Positions 19,869-31,480 of a stretch of 64,000 nt of DNA are shown here, piece after piece. Position 1 is the stretch's first letter. Each line of letters begins with the position of its first letter. The notes under the pieces were generated by a model. That model did not search any database. It worked only from the letters and a program-made list of their open reading frames with translations, and was not told where the DNA came from. The translations under genes and the position numbers were made by a program. Origin of the DNA: Rhynchopus sp. YZ270_cl-10 (lineage: Eukaryota; Euglenozoa; Diplonemea; Diplonemida; Diplonemidae); the NCBI GenBank assembly GCA_964035575.1, contig OZ037926.1, forward strand, positions 186,001-250,000. The letters run 5' to 3'.

Positions 19869-22169
19869 CTACTTGGTCTTGTTGCCGTACACAGGCTTGC
19901 ACAGTCTGTCGGTCATGCTCACCTCGATTGCCTCGTGGAAGTTGGCAGGGAGTTCCTGTATTATGAGGTTTGGTCGGCATAGTTCATAGATGGCCCAATA
20001 TAGGAGAATTATTGGAGTAACATACCTGGATTTGAAGCCCGAAGCGCTGGAGCTGCTCGACAGTCTCCATCTCGTTGGGTCCGATGAGGGTGATGGCGAC
20101 TCCGCTCTTGGAGTCTCTTCCACAGCACCCGATACGGTAGAGGTAGCTCTCCTGCGGTGTGTGTGTGTGTAATTCGTTTTGTTCATCAAAAACTTCTGCA
20201 TTTAAAAAAAAACCCACTCATATTTTCACAGTCAGAATTGCTCCTCCTGTTCCCTGCAAGCATACCTTTGTCTTCGGCACATCGTAGCAGAAGACGAGAG
20301 AGACGTACGGGATCTCCTTTGCACGTGAGAAACGCGCGTAGTCGTCAGTGGTGATAAGCAGACGGTTCTTGTCCGACGCAAAGCCCCCCTCCTCACGCGC
20401 CTTCTCGGTGTACTCAGGCTCGTCGCTCTTCTTGTTGTCCTCGCGCTTCTCCTTCTGGTACTCCACCTTGTCGATCGGGCCGTATCCCTTCGTGAAACGC
20501 TCCTGTGTGGCGGCACGGTCGTCCTTGGACATGCCGGGGTACATCCAGCAGCCCTCAGGGTCAATGCCTGCAAGCTGCTCCTTCTTGACCTTCTTCATCA
20601 GAAGCTCGCTGATATGACGCTCGTTGGAGCAGAACACCAGCGTCTGGCAGGTCGGCACTGCGAACAGAATCTGTGAATCGGGGGAGAAGGAGAAAAGGTT
20701 GTTTTCGAGTAGGGCACGCTTCCCCCGGTTGCCTAAAATGCAGCAATGACGTACTCACCTAGGGTACATCGTCGCATCTTCTGCAGAAAGTGAGCTCGAG
20801 GGTGGTTTCCAGGAGCCGGGGGTTTTGTTGTCTCTGGGATGGTGCAGCCGTTCTCGATGAGGTTTGAGTAACGGTCTGGGTAATGCCTGGGTCATATTGT
20901 GCATACCTTTCCAAGAAGGTCGATCTTGGTACGAGGCTTCTCGTTGACCTTGATGTAGAACTGCTGGATGTGGCTGTAGGGGTTGCAGAAGAGGAAGTGC
21001 GACACCTGCTCGGGAATGGTCTCGGAGTTCAGGGCGGTCTCGTCTCCCTGTGGGTGTGTGTTGTGCGGTAGGTGTGCAGGTGGTAGGGGTTGCATACGTT
21101 AGCCAGACGGCGCTCGTTCAGTGCGTACAGAAGCGAGGTGATCGTCTTGGTTCTGCCCAGAAGCGACTCCTGGAAACGCTGCTCTGTCTTGTTCTTCTTC
21201 GACACTCCTGCGACAGCCTCAATCTCCTCCTTGGCCTTGACCACTGCGTCGGACTGTGGTGTGAAGTGGTGACAGAGTGCGAAGGAGCAAAACAAAGTGA
21301 CTTTGATAGCGTGCACGGCATCTCAAAGACGGATGCAGGCATGTGAACAAATCCCCAGTCTTCTACATACCGGTCCGAAGACCTTGAAGGTGGTCTCGGG
21401 CTTGTCGTTGTTGTAGATTCTGCTGTTGTGTGTGCCGAATTTGTTGTGGATCTCAGACAGCTTCTGCGCCTTCCCTGCGAGCAGGAAGGGGATCGTGAAG
21501 GTCGGGATGGTCACCTCAATCTCGACAACGTTCGGTTGGTCCTGTGGGAGGGGTTTTTGTTGTTTTTGTTGTTGCCTTTGTTTTTAGGCCTCAGCTACAG
21601 TTTACTATACCCAAAATATATCACTTTTTTTTGGGAAAATACGCGCTATTCGAATCAAAAAAAAACCATACCGCGAAGTCCTCCAGCTGGTAGAACGACT
21701 GTCCGTTCTGGCCTCCACCGCGGTTCTTTCCTCCCTTACCTCCTCCACCGCCTCCTCCGTAGCCCTTGCCTCCCCCAAAGGTCTCCTCATCATTGTAGCT
21801 GTAGTCGCGGTCACGGTTCTTTCCTCCTTTACCCTTGCCCTTGCCTCCCTTTCCTTTGCCTTTTCCCTTGCGCGGACGGTCGTCGTAGTCGTTATAGGAT
21901 GGCGTGGAGAAGTCGTCGAAGATCTGTCTGTCGTCGTGGTGTGGGACCGAGGAACGGCCTTGGGGGAGGCCGTGGGGGACGTCCCCTCCTGCAATCGCAT
22001 CAAGCAGCTTCTGACGCTCGGGGATCTGCGGGATCAGGTCTGCAATGTCCTCCTGCGACATCGACTTCAGCGTCTTCGAGTTGACAATGTTCTGCTCCCT
22101 GAACGCATCCATATAGTTCTCAAGCGACAAACGCTTGAGAAGCGAATCCACTGGGTTCATCTCGGACAT
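19869..22169 (-). CDS. SAM-KH-helicase C-terminal (RecA2 only) protein, 7 exons
   Basis: Exons 22169-21672, 21541-21371, 21253-21098, 21047-20907, 20670-20266, 20151-20026 and 19955-19869 give 527 residues; every junction is phase 0 with GTATGx donors (GT in all) and CAG acceptors. Residues 1-62 form a SAM domain (LENYMDAFREQNI, TLKSMSQEDIADLI). Residues 63-166 are a Gly/Lys/Asp-rich RNA-binding-like linker. Residues 167-245 are KH-like (VEIEVTIPTFTIPFLLAGKA, then FKVFGPSDAVVKAKEEI), but the GxxG loop reads GKAQ. From about 298 to 515 the chain follows the second RecA domain of DEAD-box helicases: IQQFYIKVNEKPRTKIDLL, motif IV TLVFCSN, LLITTDDYAR, VSLVFCYDVP, motif VI YRIGCCGR, then GVAITLIGPNEME. 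The first RecA domain (Walker A, DEAD, SAT) is absent, and motifs V and VI lack the usual R-G-x-D and H-R-I-G-R residues. An RNA-binding pseudo-helicase is inferred. Confidence 0.9.
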
Positions 22170-22369
22170 TGTAAAAAAACAAAAAAGCAAAAAATCAAGC
22201 AAAAACAAAAATCACCCAAAAAAAAGGTGGTGTGTGTGTGTGGGGAGGGAGGGAGGGGTGGGGAGGGGCTGCGAGGGGGGGGTTTGATGTTTTTTTTTTT
22301 GTGGGGAAGTAAATGAATTTGAAGGGGTTTGGATCACATCAGTATCTTTTCTCTTAGGACAGAGTCGGC

Positions 22370-22474
22370 GTGAAATACAACAGCCTCGTGACAGTGTACC
22401 TTGGTACAATGAGCGGCGTACAGGGGGTGGACCCCAACCATGCAGTCCTACAATCCATTTCGTGGTTTACATCT
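22370..22474 (+). repeat. Family E, full length
   Basis: gtgaaatacaacagcctcgt through gtaccttggtacaatg, gggggtggaccccaaccatg, and the ttcgtggtttacatctgaaa end; about 200 bp upstream of the SAM-KH gene's start. Confidence 0.75.
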
Positions 22475-22790
22475 GAAAAGGGTTACATCTAAAAATAAAA
22501 ACAGCGTCCACTTATTTTGTCGTTTTGCACAGATTCAAACATGATAAGGGAAATTTGAAGCAATGGGTAGAACAATGTTTTGAATAATGGGTGAGGTACC
22601 CGGTCTTCAAAAACAAAACAAAGAGTGCACAATGAGCAGGGCTTAGGAGCGCCTTTTTCGACTGAAAAAGGGAGCAAGCCCGTCCCACTGGCATCATGCA
22701 CAAAACAATAACAAAACATAGTACTGGGATGGTACCGAAGCGCAAGGAAGGGACATGTCGGTGACCTTCTTGCGCAGGAAGAGAAAAAAA

Positions 22791-22842
22791 GAGAAGCTGA
22801 AAGTGCAAACCCTCACCGTTCATCGGCGGACGCAGGCACTGG
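22791..22842 (-). repeat. Family A copy
   Basis: Long-loop form; gtgcaaaccctcaccg lacks the 'acg' of the consensus left arm. Confidence 0.7.
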
Positions 22843-23429
22843 GATATGAAAACATGACCTCCACGACTGTGGTATGTGGCCGTTGATAAAGCTTGCGTTG
22901 CGGCAAAACAATAGCTAAGCTTTTTTGGAAAAAACAAAAAACAAAATAAAAAATCATACTATCGATTCAAGAGAACAGAAAGCATTTGATGCAACACATA
23001 TGCCCTTTCTTGATTTTCTGATTAATTGATGACATCGCTTTTTTTTTCGTGCGAACTCCACACAGCCCTTTCTTTTACTTGGTATTCACTCTCGTCGCTT
23101 CAACGCTACCGAGGTAGTGTCACTTCTATTTTTTGTTCCATCCAGAGTCAGTATATCCGCTTGCCGAAACACGGAAGTCACCTCGCCGCCTTGCCACACA
23201 AGGTATATGGACAGCATGCACACCTCCCCCTCAGGGTGTAGTAGTATCGTTGAGGATACTGGCCTGACTCCAAAGTGGGAACCTGTAAAAGGTTGTCCAC
23301 CCCGCCGTGAACAGCTGATATGCTGGTCGGTGTGTTCTCTTGATTCTCTTGATGTTTTCTTTTCGTTTTCCTCTTTTGAATATGCGCAGTACAGTACTCC
23401 AAATATGTGTGGGGTTAATTCCAATACCC

Positions 23430-26400
23430 TCACTGTGGAATAACGACAGGCGGGATAGGCACAACAGGTGCATCATGCACAAAACATGTGCTCACACTCA
23501 GATGACGGATCGCACCGTCCCACTCACCATCCCCTGACGAGTGGCTCCCCTGCACGTAGTTCTTCACGCGAGTACCTAACTCAGGCAGCGCCACCCCACT
23601 CACCTGCGTCACCTGTTCGTTGTTGTGGTACATCGTCGCCACCCCTTCCTTAGTCAGTGTGAAGGCCACCCACGTCCACACGTCCTCTTCCTCAGGCAAT
23701 GCGACAGGTGAGTTTACATCCCGCGTGTCGTTCTGTGTGCTGCAGGCCTCAAACGGGTGCGACTCAAAGCTCAGCTTCTTCGAGACGCTTCTCTGCCCGA
23801 ACACGACGCTCCCCTTCGCAGCACCGTTCCCAAAGTCGATGATGCTGGCCCACTTCGTCGCATTCCGCATCTGCACACTTGCCTCAATCATGATAGCTTC
23901 GTCGCCAAACGTCAGCGGGCCAACATCGCTGCCCCCTGGCAGCACGTCCTCGACCTGCACGATCCGCCCGAGCACCTCCCCAGGCACACAGGGGTGCTTC
24001 GCTTTCGGGAGGTGGAAGTGCCATTCAGAGGGGAGCGCAGGCGAGCGCACGAAGCAGGTGCTGAAGGTCAGGTGCTCGATGTCTCCGTCCCAGCCATCCC
24101 CCCTTCTCTTCTTCGGTGTCCTCACGTAGTTCTTCACGCGAGTACCAAACTCAGGCAGCGCCACCCCACTCACCTGCGTCACCTGTTCGTTGTTGTGGTA
24201 CATCGTCGCCACCCCTTCCTTCGTCAGTGTGAAGGCCACCCACGTCCACACGTCCTCGTCCTCAGGCAATGCGACAGGTGAGTTCACCCGCCTCCCCTGT
24301 GCTGTGCTGCACGAATCGAAGGAATGTGTCTCAAAGCCCAGCTTCTTCGACAGCCTTCTCTGCCCGAACACGACGCTCCCCTTTGCACCGTTCCCAAAGT
24401 TGACAATACGTGCCCACTTCGTTGCACTCCGCATCCGCACACGTGCCTCAATCATGATGGCTTCGTCACCGAACGTCAGTGGGCCAACGTTCTCAGGTGT
24501 CAATACCTCACGCAACTCTACAAGCCTGCCAAGTGCCTTCCCAGGTGCACAGGGGTGCTTGTCTGACGGGAGGTGGTACGTCCATGCGGACTCTGCAAGA
24601 GCCGGTGTGTGTTTCCCCTCACGCTGACGCATGTGCTCTGCCGTCGAGCACTCACCCCGGCTGTTGCAGTAGGGGCTCTCTTCAGGACAGTCCTCTGACG
24701 TGCACCGGGTCGCGCACGCATCTGCAGGCGCTACGCCCGGCCCAGGAAGTGGGTAGTAGTGTGGCTTGCAGAGGCTGCACGTCTGCGACACGTGGTCAGG
24801 TGTCATCGTCTCACTCGGGCAGAAGCAGGACTTCTCGCTCCCCTGCTCCTTGATCATGAGCGAGGCAAGCACATCGGTGCAGCCCTCACCTGGCACGTAG
24901 TGCAAACACGCCTCAAACAGGCACTGCGCATACCACGCACCACACCCCTGCCCCGCCGCACAGCACGTAAGCGAATGCTCCCTTGCAGCGTCCGTAGGGC
25001 ATCTTGCCAGCTCCTCTGCCACCGTGGGAATGGTGGTCGTTGCCTCATCAGTGTTCAGCACAGCTGCAGAACGTCCTGTCAGACACGTGTTTGTCACAGT
25101 GGACTTCTTCAGCACGTTCCCGTTCTTCGCCTAAAGATAGAACGCACCCAGTTCTCCGTCAAGTGAGACCGGCCTCTTCTGATAAAGCACAGCATGGACA
25201 TTCAGGGCAAAGTTGAGAAGCGGGTCCCTGCCTGTCATGAATTCCTCATACCACACAGTGAGAAGCATTTTGACACGCCCAGCAGCATCCAGCAGAGACA
25301 CCGTCGCACCGCGTTCGTGCTGCGGTGCCTCGTAGCGCATGCTGGTGGGGAGCTCTATTGAGGGCGACCACGAGGACAGGTTCATAAACGACGCTTGGCA
25401 CGGTGTAGGACGAGACGTCAGCTTGACAGAAGTCTGCATCCCTATGTCCGTCCTCTTGAACTCGACCATGTCCCCGTTGCTCTTCTGTAGGATGGCCACG
25501 CGCTGCACACACGTCATGCCTTTATGAAGTGTTTCGTCGCAGAAGTAGTTCCAAGTAGTCACACTCACCTCGTCATCTGTGTACGCGTAGTATCCAGAAG
25601 GGTCAGCACCATGGAAATCGTACACTTCGTTGTCAACATTCAAGTAATGTGGGTCACCGTAAATCGCTGCTTGGTTCCCGCAATCCGCGGTCGCGTTGTA
25701 CGCATCGCACAGGCATTTCCCGCTGGCATCACATGCACCATTACCATTGCATGTGACGTCGCCGGAGCAATAAACATTGCAGTCATGTCCGTAATAATGT
25801 GGCAGGCACTTTTGACAGTTTGTGGCATCATCGAACCCCTGGTCACAACTGCATACCCCCGTCCAGTTGCAATACCCTCGTCCGTTGCACGTTGTCGACG
25901 GGTCGCAGAATACACTGCAATCCTCACTCCACCAACCAGCGTCACACAAGCAGAGGTAATCCGGCGAGCACTCGCCGTGGCCACTGCACTTTTTTCCCCG
26001 GTGTGTAACCTCGCAGGGAACCACACATGGAGAACCTACCCAGCCGGGAACCCAGCCGTCAAGCCAGCCGTCGTCGCATTTGCACGGCGACCCGTCTTTG
26101 CGGTCGTCACCTTCGCACTTGCCGTTCCCGTTGCAGGTAACCGAAGGACTGCAGTCGCAGTGTTCCCCCGTATTTTCGGCGGTCCAGTGCCACAGTCCTG
26201 AATCGACCCAATCACCGTCGCAAATGCAAGCAGTCCTTGCGTCGTTGCATTTACCGTGGCCGCAATCCAAGTCACAAGGAGGAAGGCGAACTTCACACCA
26301 CGAACCACTCCAATTATCATCACAGATGCAGGGGAGACCAAAAATGGTCTTCGAATCGCAATACCCGTTGTTATTACAGAGCGTGCACGGCTCGTCGCAG

Positions 26401-26972
26401 TTAGTGCCAATCCAGCCCTGGTCACAGAGACAGTTGAACGTATCGCAATGCTGGTTCTCTCCACAGTCTTGATCCGTCCCGCATGTACCTTGTGAATCAC
26501 ACGTCGTTCCAGGGGCACATGGGATGTTACAGTATACCCCAGTCCAACCAGGAACACACGTGCACTCGAGCGTGGATGGATCGCATGCCCCGTTGCTGTT
26601 GCATGTCTCTGAAGGGCTGCAGTCGCACCTTGGGCCTATCCAATCACCCGAGCAACCGCAGCTTCCATCCTGCTCGCAAGTCCCACGGCCACGGCAGTCG
26701 CGTGCATCCTCGCAATCGACATCGCACCCTGCACCAACCCAACCGGGGGTACAGTCGCACTCGGAATCCGCATTACACTTTCCGTTCCCGTTGCACGTAA
26801 TGGTAGCACTGCAGTCGCAGTCGACTCCTTTCCAGTCACCAGGACACCGGCACTCTCCATGGACAAAAGAATCGTCGCGACAATGCTGCTTCGGTGGGCA
26901 CTGCGCATCTGAGGTGCATCTCTGAGACTGAACTGTCCACAGCATCGCCAAACCCACAAGGGTGCGCAACAT
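23430..26972 (-). CDS. Secreted EGF-like / VWD / LamG multidomain adhesion-type protein with an in-frame TAG
   Basis: One continuous minus-strand frame of 1180 codons, interrupted only by a TAG at 25133-25131. A signal peptide (MLRTLVGLAMLWTVQSQ) is followed by about ten tenascin/teneurin-type EGF-like repeats (for example CNGNGKCNADSECDCTPGW) to residue 430. A VWD-like domain starts at AIYGDPHYLNVDNEVYDFHG (437). The frame then stops at FYL-TAG and continues at once with AKNGNVLKKSTVTNTCLTG into a Cys-rich C8-like block. From about 790 on are two tandem LamG/concanavalin-like domains (GPLTFGDEAIMIEA in both) with a period of 570 bp. No transmembrane segment or GPI signal is evident. Neighbouring genes use TAG as a true stop, so this is a nonsense change, an assembly error, read-through, or the 3' edge of an unseen intron (CTTTAG could be an acceptor). 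The role is inferred to be extracellular binding. Confidence 0.85.
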
Positions 26973-28018
26973 CGCGGCCGCTTTCCAAGTGTGAGAAAAA
27001 AGTGTTGAATCTGTGATGCGAAGGTGTGGGTGTGGTAGGTACTAACTCAAAACTTAAAAAATAAAATTTTTCGTACGCATATTTTTTTGGAATGCATGAT
27101 CTGAAAACCATTTTGTCGATTTTCGGGTTCAAATTGGACCAGAATGGAGTTTTTTTCTTCACAGCTAAGGTTTGTTGGTTTTTTTGGGGGTTTTCTTCCC
27201 GTAAATACGAAGGTTTAAGTACGATGGCACAGTTCAGATACATGAATATAGCACCAGGTGTGCACGGTTGTGTTTTGGAGTAAAACGGTACAATGGTATC
27301 CTTTTTTATGTTTGGTAGGGACTCCCCCCTCGGGGCTCTTCACCAAAAATGTGCTGCTCAGAGAGAGGAAATATAAAAGAGAGAATAAATATGCAAAAAA
27401 AGGGGGGAAATAATAGAGAGAAAGAGGAAGCCCTCCAAAGAAAAAAAAAATGCTGAAAACCCGACAGATCGTAGGCAACTATGCCCTTTCCAGGCTGCCA
27501 AATACATATCTTTTGTTTTGTGTCTGTCAATCAGGCCTTTTTCCAGGATTCGGGGCTTTTTGGCTGACGGGGGGTACAGAGAGCAAAAAAGCTCAAAAAA
27601 AAAATCGCGCTCTGCACGAAATGGCCCATTTCACGTCAATGTAAACGTGATGACGTATGGTAACGTACATCAAGAACCAAAAACAACCCTTTTTTTCTCA
27701 GGTTTTTTTTTTTACCCACGCCAAGCCCTTCCTGCACTCCCTCCCCTACCCGCTCTGGAAAAAAAGGCCTGCTGACAATCCTCCAAAATAAAATTTCAGT
27801 TTGTTCTTGAAATGTCTGTTTTCAGTTCTCTTCTTTGGGGCAACCACAGAAAAAAACGTTACTTTGTGTCGGTCAATTTTTTTTTTGTCAAGAATAATAC
27901 AAACTTGAATCAGCGGACAATGTATTCATGGGAAACAACATCTTTGAGGCGGACAACAAGATACCCCCTGAGAGAAGAAACCCAGATATATAGTGAAAGA
28001 TACAAGTGAAGGTTGTTA

Positions 28019-28092
28019 TTTCATATACTCTCTTTTCTTAACGAAACGAAAAGAAAGCAAAGAGGGTGCGACAAATGTACCCTTGCTTTTTT
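28019..28092 (+). repeat. Family G copy
   Basis: Only a few differences from the copy at 4707 over 74 bp, and immediately followed by a family A copy. Confidence 0.75.
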
Positions 28093-28093
28093 A

Positions 28094-28173
28094 AGTGAAG
28101 GTTGTGCAAAAACGCCTCTGGGACGCGCAGGCACTCGACTCCTCCGCGGGGGTTATCGAACCCCCCCGGAGTG
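28094..28173 (-). repeat. Family A copy with T-arm
   Basis: Short-loop hairpin followed by gcgggggttatcgaaccccc: on minus a 5-bp T-stem with loop TTCGATA. Directly abuts a family G copy. Confidence 0.75.
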
Positions 28174-28356
28174 TTAGATAAAAAATACACAAGCCAACAA
28201 AAAGGTATCAAAGAAAGAGAGAGAGAAAAAAAGCGTGGAAAGATGAACCACAACAACGGGATGATGAAATTGCTTGGAAATAGGCAGCTTTAGCCGTCTA
28301 CACAGACTCTCTACTTACCCTGTTGCATTCCAAATGAAAAAGAAAAAGAAAGCAAA

Positions 28357-28438
28357 GTTGACGCAGGCACCTCCGACTGACCCCGACGTACGATGCCAGC
28401 TGAAAGTAAGTACCCTGCGGCCAACAACAGAAGACCTA
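28357..28438 (+). repeat. Family F copy, alternative 3' part
   Basis: acgcaggcacctccgactga, cgtacgatgccagctgaaag, then ccctgcggccaacaacagaa, a 3' part shared only with 29210-29290. Confidence 0.7.
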
Positions 28439-28704
28439 AAAGGAAACCTAAGTAGACCTACCCGTAGTGTGAACGGGGGCGGTACACAACCCTCGTCAGC
28501 CGAAGGCCCACCTTCTGTTAAAAAAAGAGAAATATGGAGAGTGCGATACTGCCTCGAAATACTTAACCACCTGAAAAAGCAAGCGTGTTGTCTCACCCTG
28601 AACACACCCTCTGAAGGTCGCGAAATCCGTGAAGACGCCACGACAATGTTGCCGAACACCGGTGACAAGTACACGATGCTAAAAAGAAAAAAAAGAAAAA
28701 AAAG

Positions 28705-28759
28705 AGAGAGAAGTTGAAAGTGCAAACGCCTCACCATTCATCGGCGGACGCAGGCACTG
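28705..28759 (-). repeat. Family A copy
   Basis: Long-loop form with tip ccattcatcgg and acgcaggcactg end. Confidence 0.75.
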
Positions 28760-29209
28760 AAAAAAGAAAACAAAAACAGAAGAAAGGAACATACCTATTT
28801 TGGAGAATTCTCCAAGGATAGGTAGGAAACACTGAGCAATACACAAACACACGTCCAAGACCTTTCGCACAAAATGAAAGGTCTGGAATTCATTTAGTAC
28901 CCCACACAAAAAAAAGGAAGAAAAAAAAAACTGTGATGGAACAACAACCCAAAGAATTGCATAAACTGTTGCAGTCTAGAATCAACTTTGTGTGTGTTAT
29001 AGGTGCAGTATAGAGTGATTTATAATCGGAAACGGCAGAGGGGTGGAAAGGGCGAGGTACTTAACGGGGGGTTTTTTTTGTTTTGTTTTTTTTTTTGAAA
29101 AAAAATTGAATTATTTTCGTAGCGACAGTTTCCTCACAACCAGAGAGCGAAACCATCGATTGGATCATCTGCAGCCTCTGATCGTTAACATTGCGAACAA
29201 AAACAAAGT

Positions 29210-29290
29210 GAGGTTATTAATGCAGGCACCTCCGACTGACACACAGTTGGATGAAAGCACAAGCACCCTGCGACCAACAACGGAAGATGT
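29210..29290 (+). repeat. Family F copy, alternative 3' part
   Basis: atgcaggcacctccgactga, tggatgaaagcacaag, ccctgcgaccaacaacggaa. Confidence 0.7.
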
Positions 29291-29694
29291 GCGTAAACAA
29301 AAAAAAGGCGCACGCTTTTCACCAAGTGTGTCTGTAGTCTTAAGGGGAACGAAGGAGGGGAAGGTGGAAGGGTGGGAAAAGCTGGGTTGACAGACACACA
29401 AAACAAAAAAGGGCAAAACGCCTCACCGTACAAAAAACCGGCTCTGGCAAACAAACAAAAACAAAAATAAAACGAGCGCCCTTTTTTTTCCCCGATAGCT
29501 TTGTTGATGGTGTGTTGCCAGACAAAAAACTGTTCGTCATTCAGAATAATACTTTAATTGTTATTTTACTCATTGTCTTTGCGTTTGCCTTAATAGATGA
29601 CTGGGCTGTCGTGGGGGCCGAAGAGAACACACAATATTTGACACAGACACCACAGTGCACCTCTTTGTCATGTGGTACAGTGTTACAAAGAAGT

Positions 29695-29801
29695 TGACTT
29701 GAAATACAAAAAGCCTTCTCATAACAGTGTACCTTTGGTATGACCGGTGCACCGGGAGGACCCGAACTATGCAGTCCTACATTTCGTGGTTTACATCTGT
29801 C
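29695..29801 (+). repeat. Family E, full length
   Basis: Contains ggaggacccgaactatgcag where other copies have gggtggaccccaaccatgca; first of an E-E-F-E run (29695-30064). Confidence 0.75.
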
Positions 29802-29881
29802 AGGTTCTGAATAAAAAAAAAAGTTTAACTTGAAATACAGCAGCCCTCTCATCACAGTGGACCGGCCAAAAAAAAAAAAAA

Positions 29882-29944
29882 GTGAAGTTATTGATGCAGG
29901 CACCTCCGACTGACCGACGATGCCAGCTGGATGAAAGCACAAAA
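29882..29944 (+). repeat. Family F copy, internally shortened
   Basis: gtgaagttattgatgcaggc, ccgacgatgccagctggatg; sandwiched between family E copies. Confidence 0.7.
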
Positions 29945-29948
29945 GTAG

Positions 29949-30064
29949 AGGTTGAAATACAAAGCCTTCTCGTGAACAGTGTACCTTGGTACAATGACCG
30001 GGTGTACCGGGGGTGGGCACCCAACCATGCAGTCCTACAATCCATTTCGTGGTTTACATCTGAA
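29949..30064 (+). repeat. Family E, full length
   Basis: ttgaaatacaaagccttctc, gtaccttggtacaatgaccg, and complete end gtggtttacatctgaaa. Confidence 0.75.
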
Positions 30065-30332
30065 AAAAAAAAGACAAGGTTTGGGTGATGATCCTAAGCC
30101 ATGCTCAGTCACCAAATAGAACACATAAAAAACATATAATGTACAGGATATTAAAAAAACGTTTTAGGGGGGTTTTAAAAGATAAAAAAAACACCATCAC
30201 ACAAATAAACAACCATCAGGCGATCCCACCTTTGGTGCGATTGGTAAAAAGTCATTGATAAACTTTTTTGAAAATGGAAAGAAAAAAAAGGAGGGAAAAA
30301 TATTAGTTTCGTACCTTCTACTAAACACGGAT

Positions 30333-30500
30333 GCTGCCAGATCTGGCCAGATCTCCAGATCTGGGCCTCCCAGATCTGGCCAGATCTGGAAATTTTTTTT
30401 TTTTTTTTGAAAAAAAAAATTTTCCCAGACGTCCCAGATCTGGCCAGATCTGGCCAGATCTGGCCACATCTGGGAGATCTGGGACGTCTGGGAAAATTTT
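30333..30500. repeat. CCAGATCTGG array, left copy
   Basis: Overlapping palindromes of the form cagatctggccagatctgg flank a T-run/A-run hinge. The left edge reads cggatgctgccagatctgg. An internal inverted pair uses cccagacgtcccagatct and its complement. Confidence 0.8.
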
Positions 30501-30649
30501 TTTTTCCAGGTACCCCCAATGACATAACGAAGTATCGCTTGAAGTACCGTTCAATATACGTTGCTCGTGTGTGCAAGTTACGAAGTAGGACACACAAGGT
30601 ATATCAAACGATAAATCAATCAGATAAACGTTACATCATTGGAAAATTG

Positions 30650-31480
30650 TTGGCACCGCCGCCCTGTCTTCGTATTTATTACGTCGACAGGCCAAACAGC
30701 GTTGGGCTCAGAAGAAGCAGTGCAAAACACTGGGGATCAACATGAGAACCAACTCCCAACAACACAGGCTACCGAAGTAGCAGGTGGGGTGTTGCGGGTG
30801 TTTGGGGTGAAAGAAAATCGATTTTGGTAAGTTACAGCAGAAAATTCTTAAGTTTGCACAATTGAGAAGGGTGTTACCACTGCCTAATATTATTCGTACA
30901 TGTGAACCGGTAAGGTCGAGAAGGGTGGACACGGCATACAAGTACAAGTACAAGTAAGACGTACCTTCTACAAAGGCTGAATTCGCAATTCTTAAGGTGA
31001 ATTCAGCCCCCACGTGGTGTTTTTGAGAAAATCATTCCATGGTATACAGCTAATGGTTCCCGAAGAATGATTCGCCCCTCCTCGTTCATGCAAACTTAAG
31101 AAAATTCTGAAGTAACTACAACCTGGCGTGCGGGTACAGATGCATTGCTTTGTTCTTTCCTCAAAGTCATGTGTGATCTCTCGGGTCTGTACTAAAGTCA
31201 GTGTTTAGATAAGCATCCACTTGACTCGTTCTAACAACCGTTGAAATCTAGAACAAAACAATACACTGCCCCTTCTCACACCAAGCCGCCATGCTTCAAG
31301 AGCATGCCCTGGGCAAAAATTACTCTGACAAAAATTGGTTTTCTGGGGGAACGCAATATTTTCTTGTGCCTAGTCCTCCGCAAGAGCAGAGGACAGACTT
31401 TCCGGATCCCGAAGTCGAATTTCTTGCACTAGCTATGCTCCCTGGGTTAAATGGCTATAGCAGTGACTGACTAAGAGGTT
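30650..31480 (+). repeat. Dispersed ~0.8-kb repeat, copy 1
   Basis: Shares ordered blocks with 40525-41265: 'acaggccaaaca', 'ggtgtttggggtg', 'catgcttcaagagcatgcc', 'ttctgggggaacgcaatatt' and 'gcactagctatgctccctgg'. It also contains hairpin 'gcttcaagagc'. No coding capacity. Confidence 0.75.

Larger units (their letters stand above)
22170..23429. other. Intergenic spacer with repeats E and A
   Basis: The leader next to the SAM-KH gene is pyrimidine-rich in the sense direction (22200-22300). A full-length family E copy lies at 22370-22474 and family A at 22791-22842. A minus-strand frame at 23086-23320, preceded by a TTTTACAG acceptor-like site, is coding-like (VRPVSSTILLHPEGEVCM) but no donor in the neighbouring gene fits its phase, so it is not called. 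Confidence 0.5.

Noticed and set aside
23086-23433. Possible 3' exon of the EGF/LamG gene after a TTTTACAG acceptor
   Set aside because: No donor in the upstream exon gives the phase needed for the long frame; the LamG frame already ends in a plausible stop.
17815-30064. Family E as a second tRNA-derived SINE (ggttggggtcc or agttcgggtcc as B box on minus)
   Set aside because: The match to the B box is loose, the surrounding bases do not form a T-arm, and no A box is visible.
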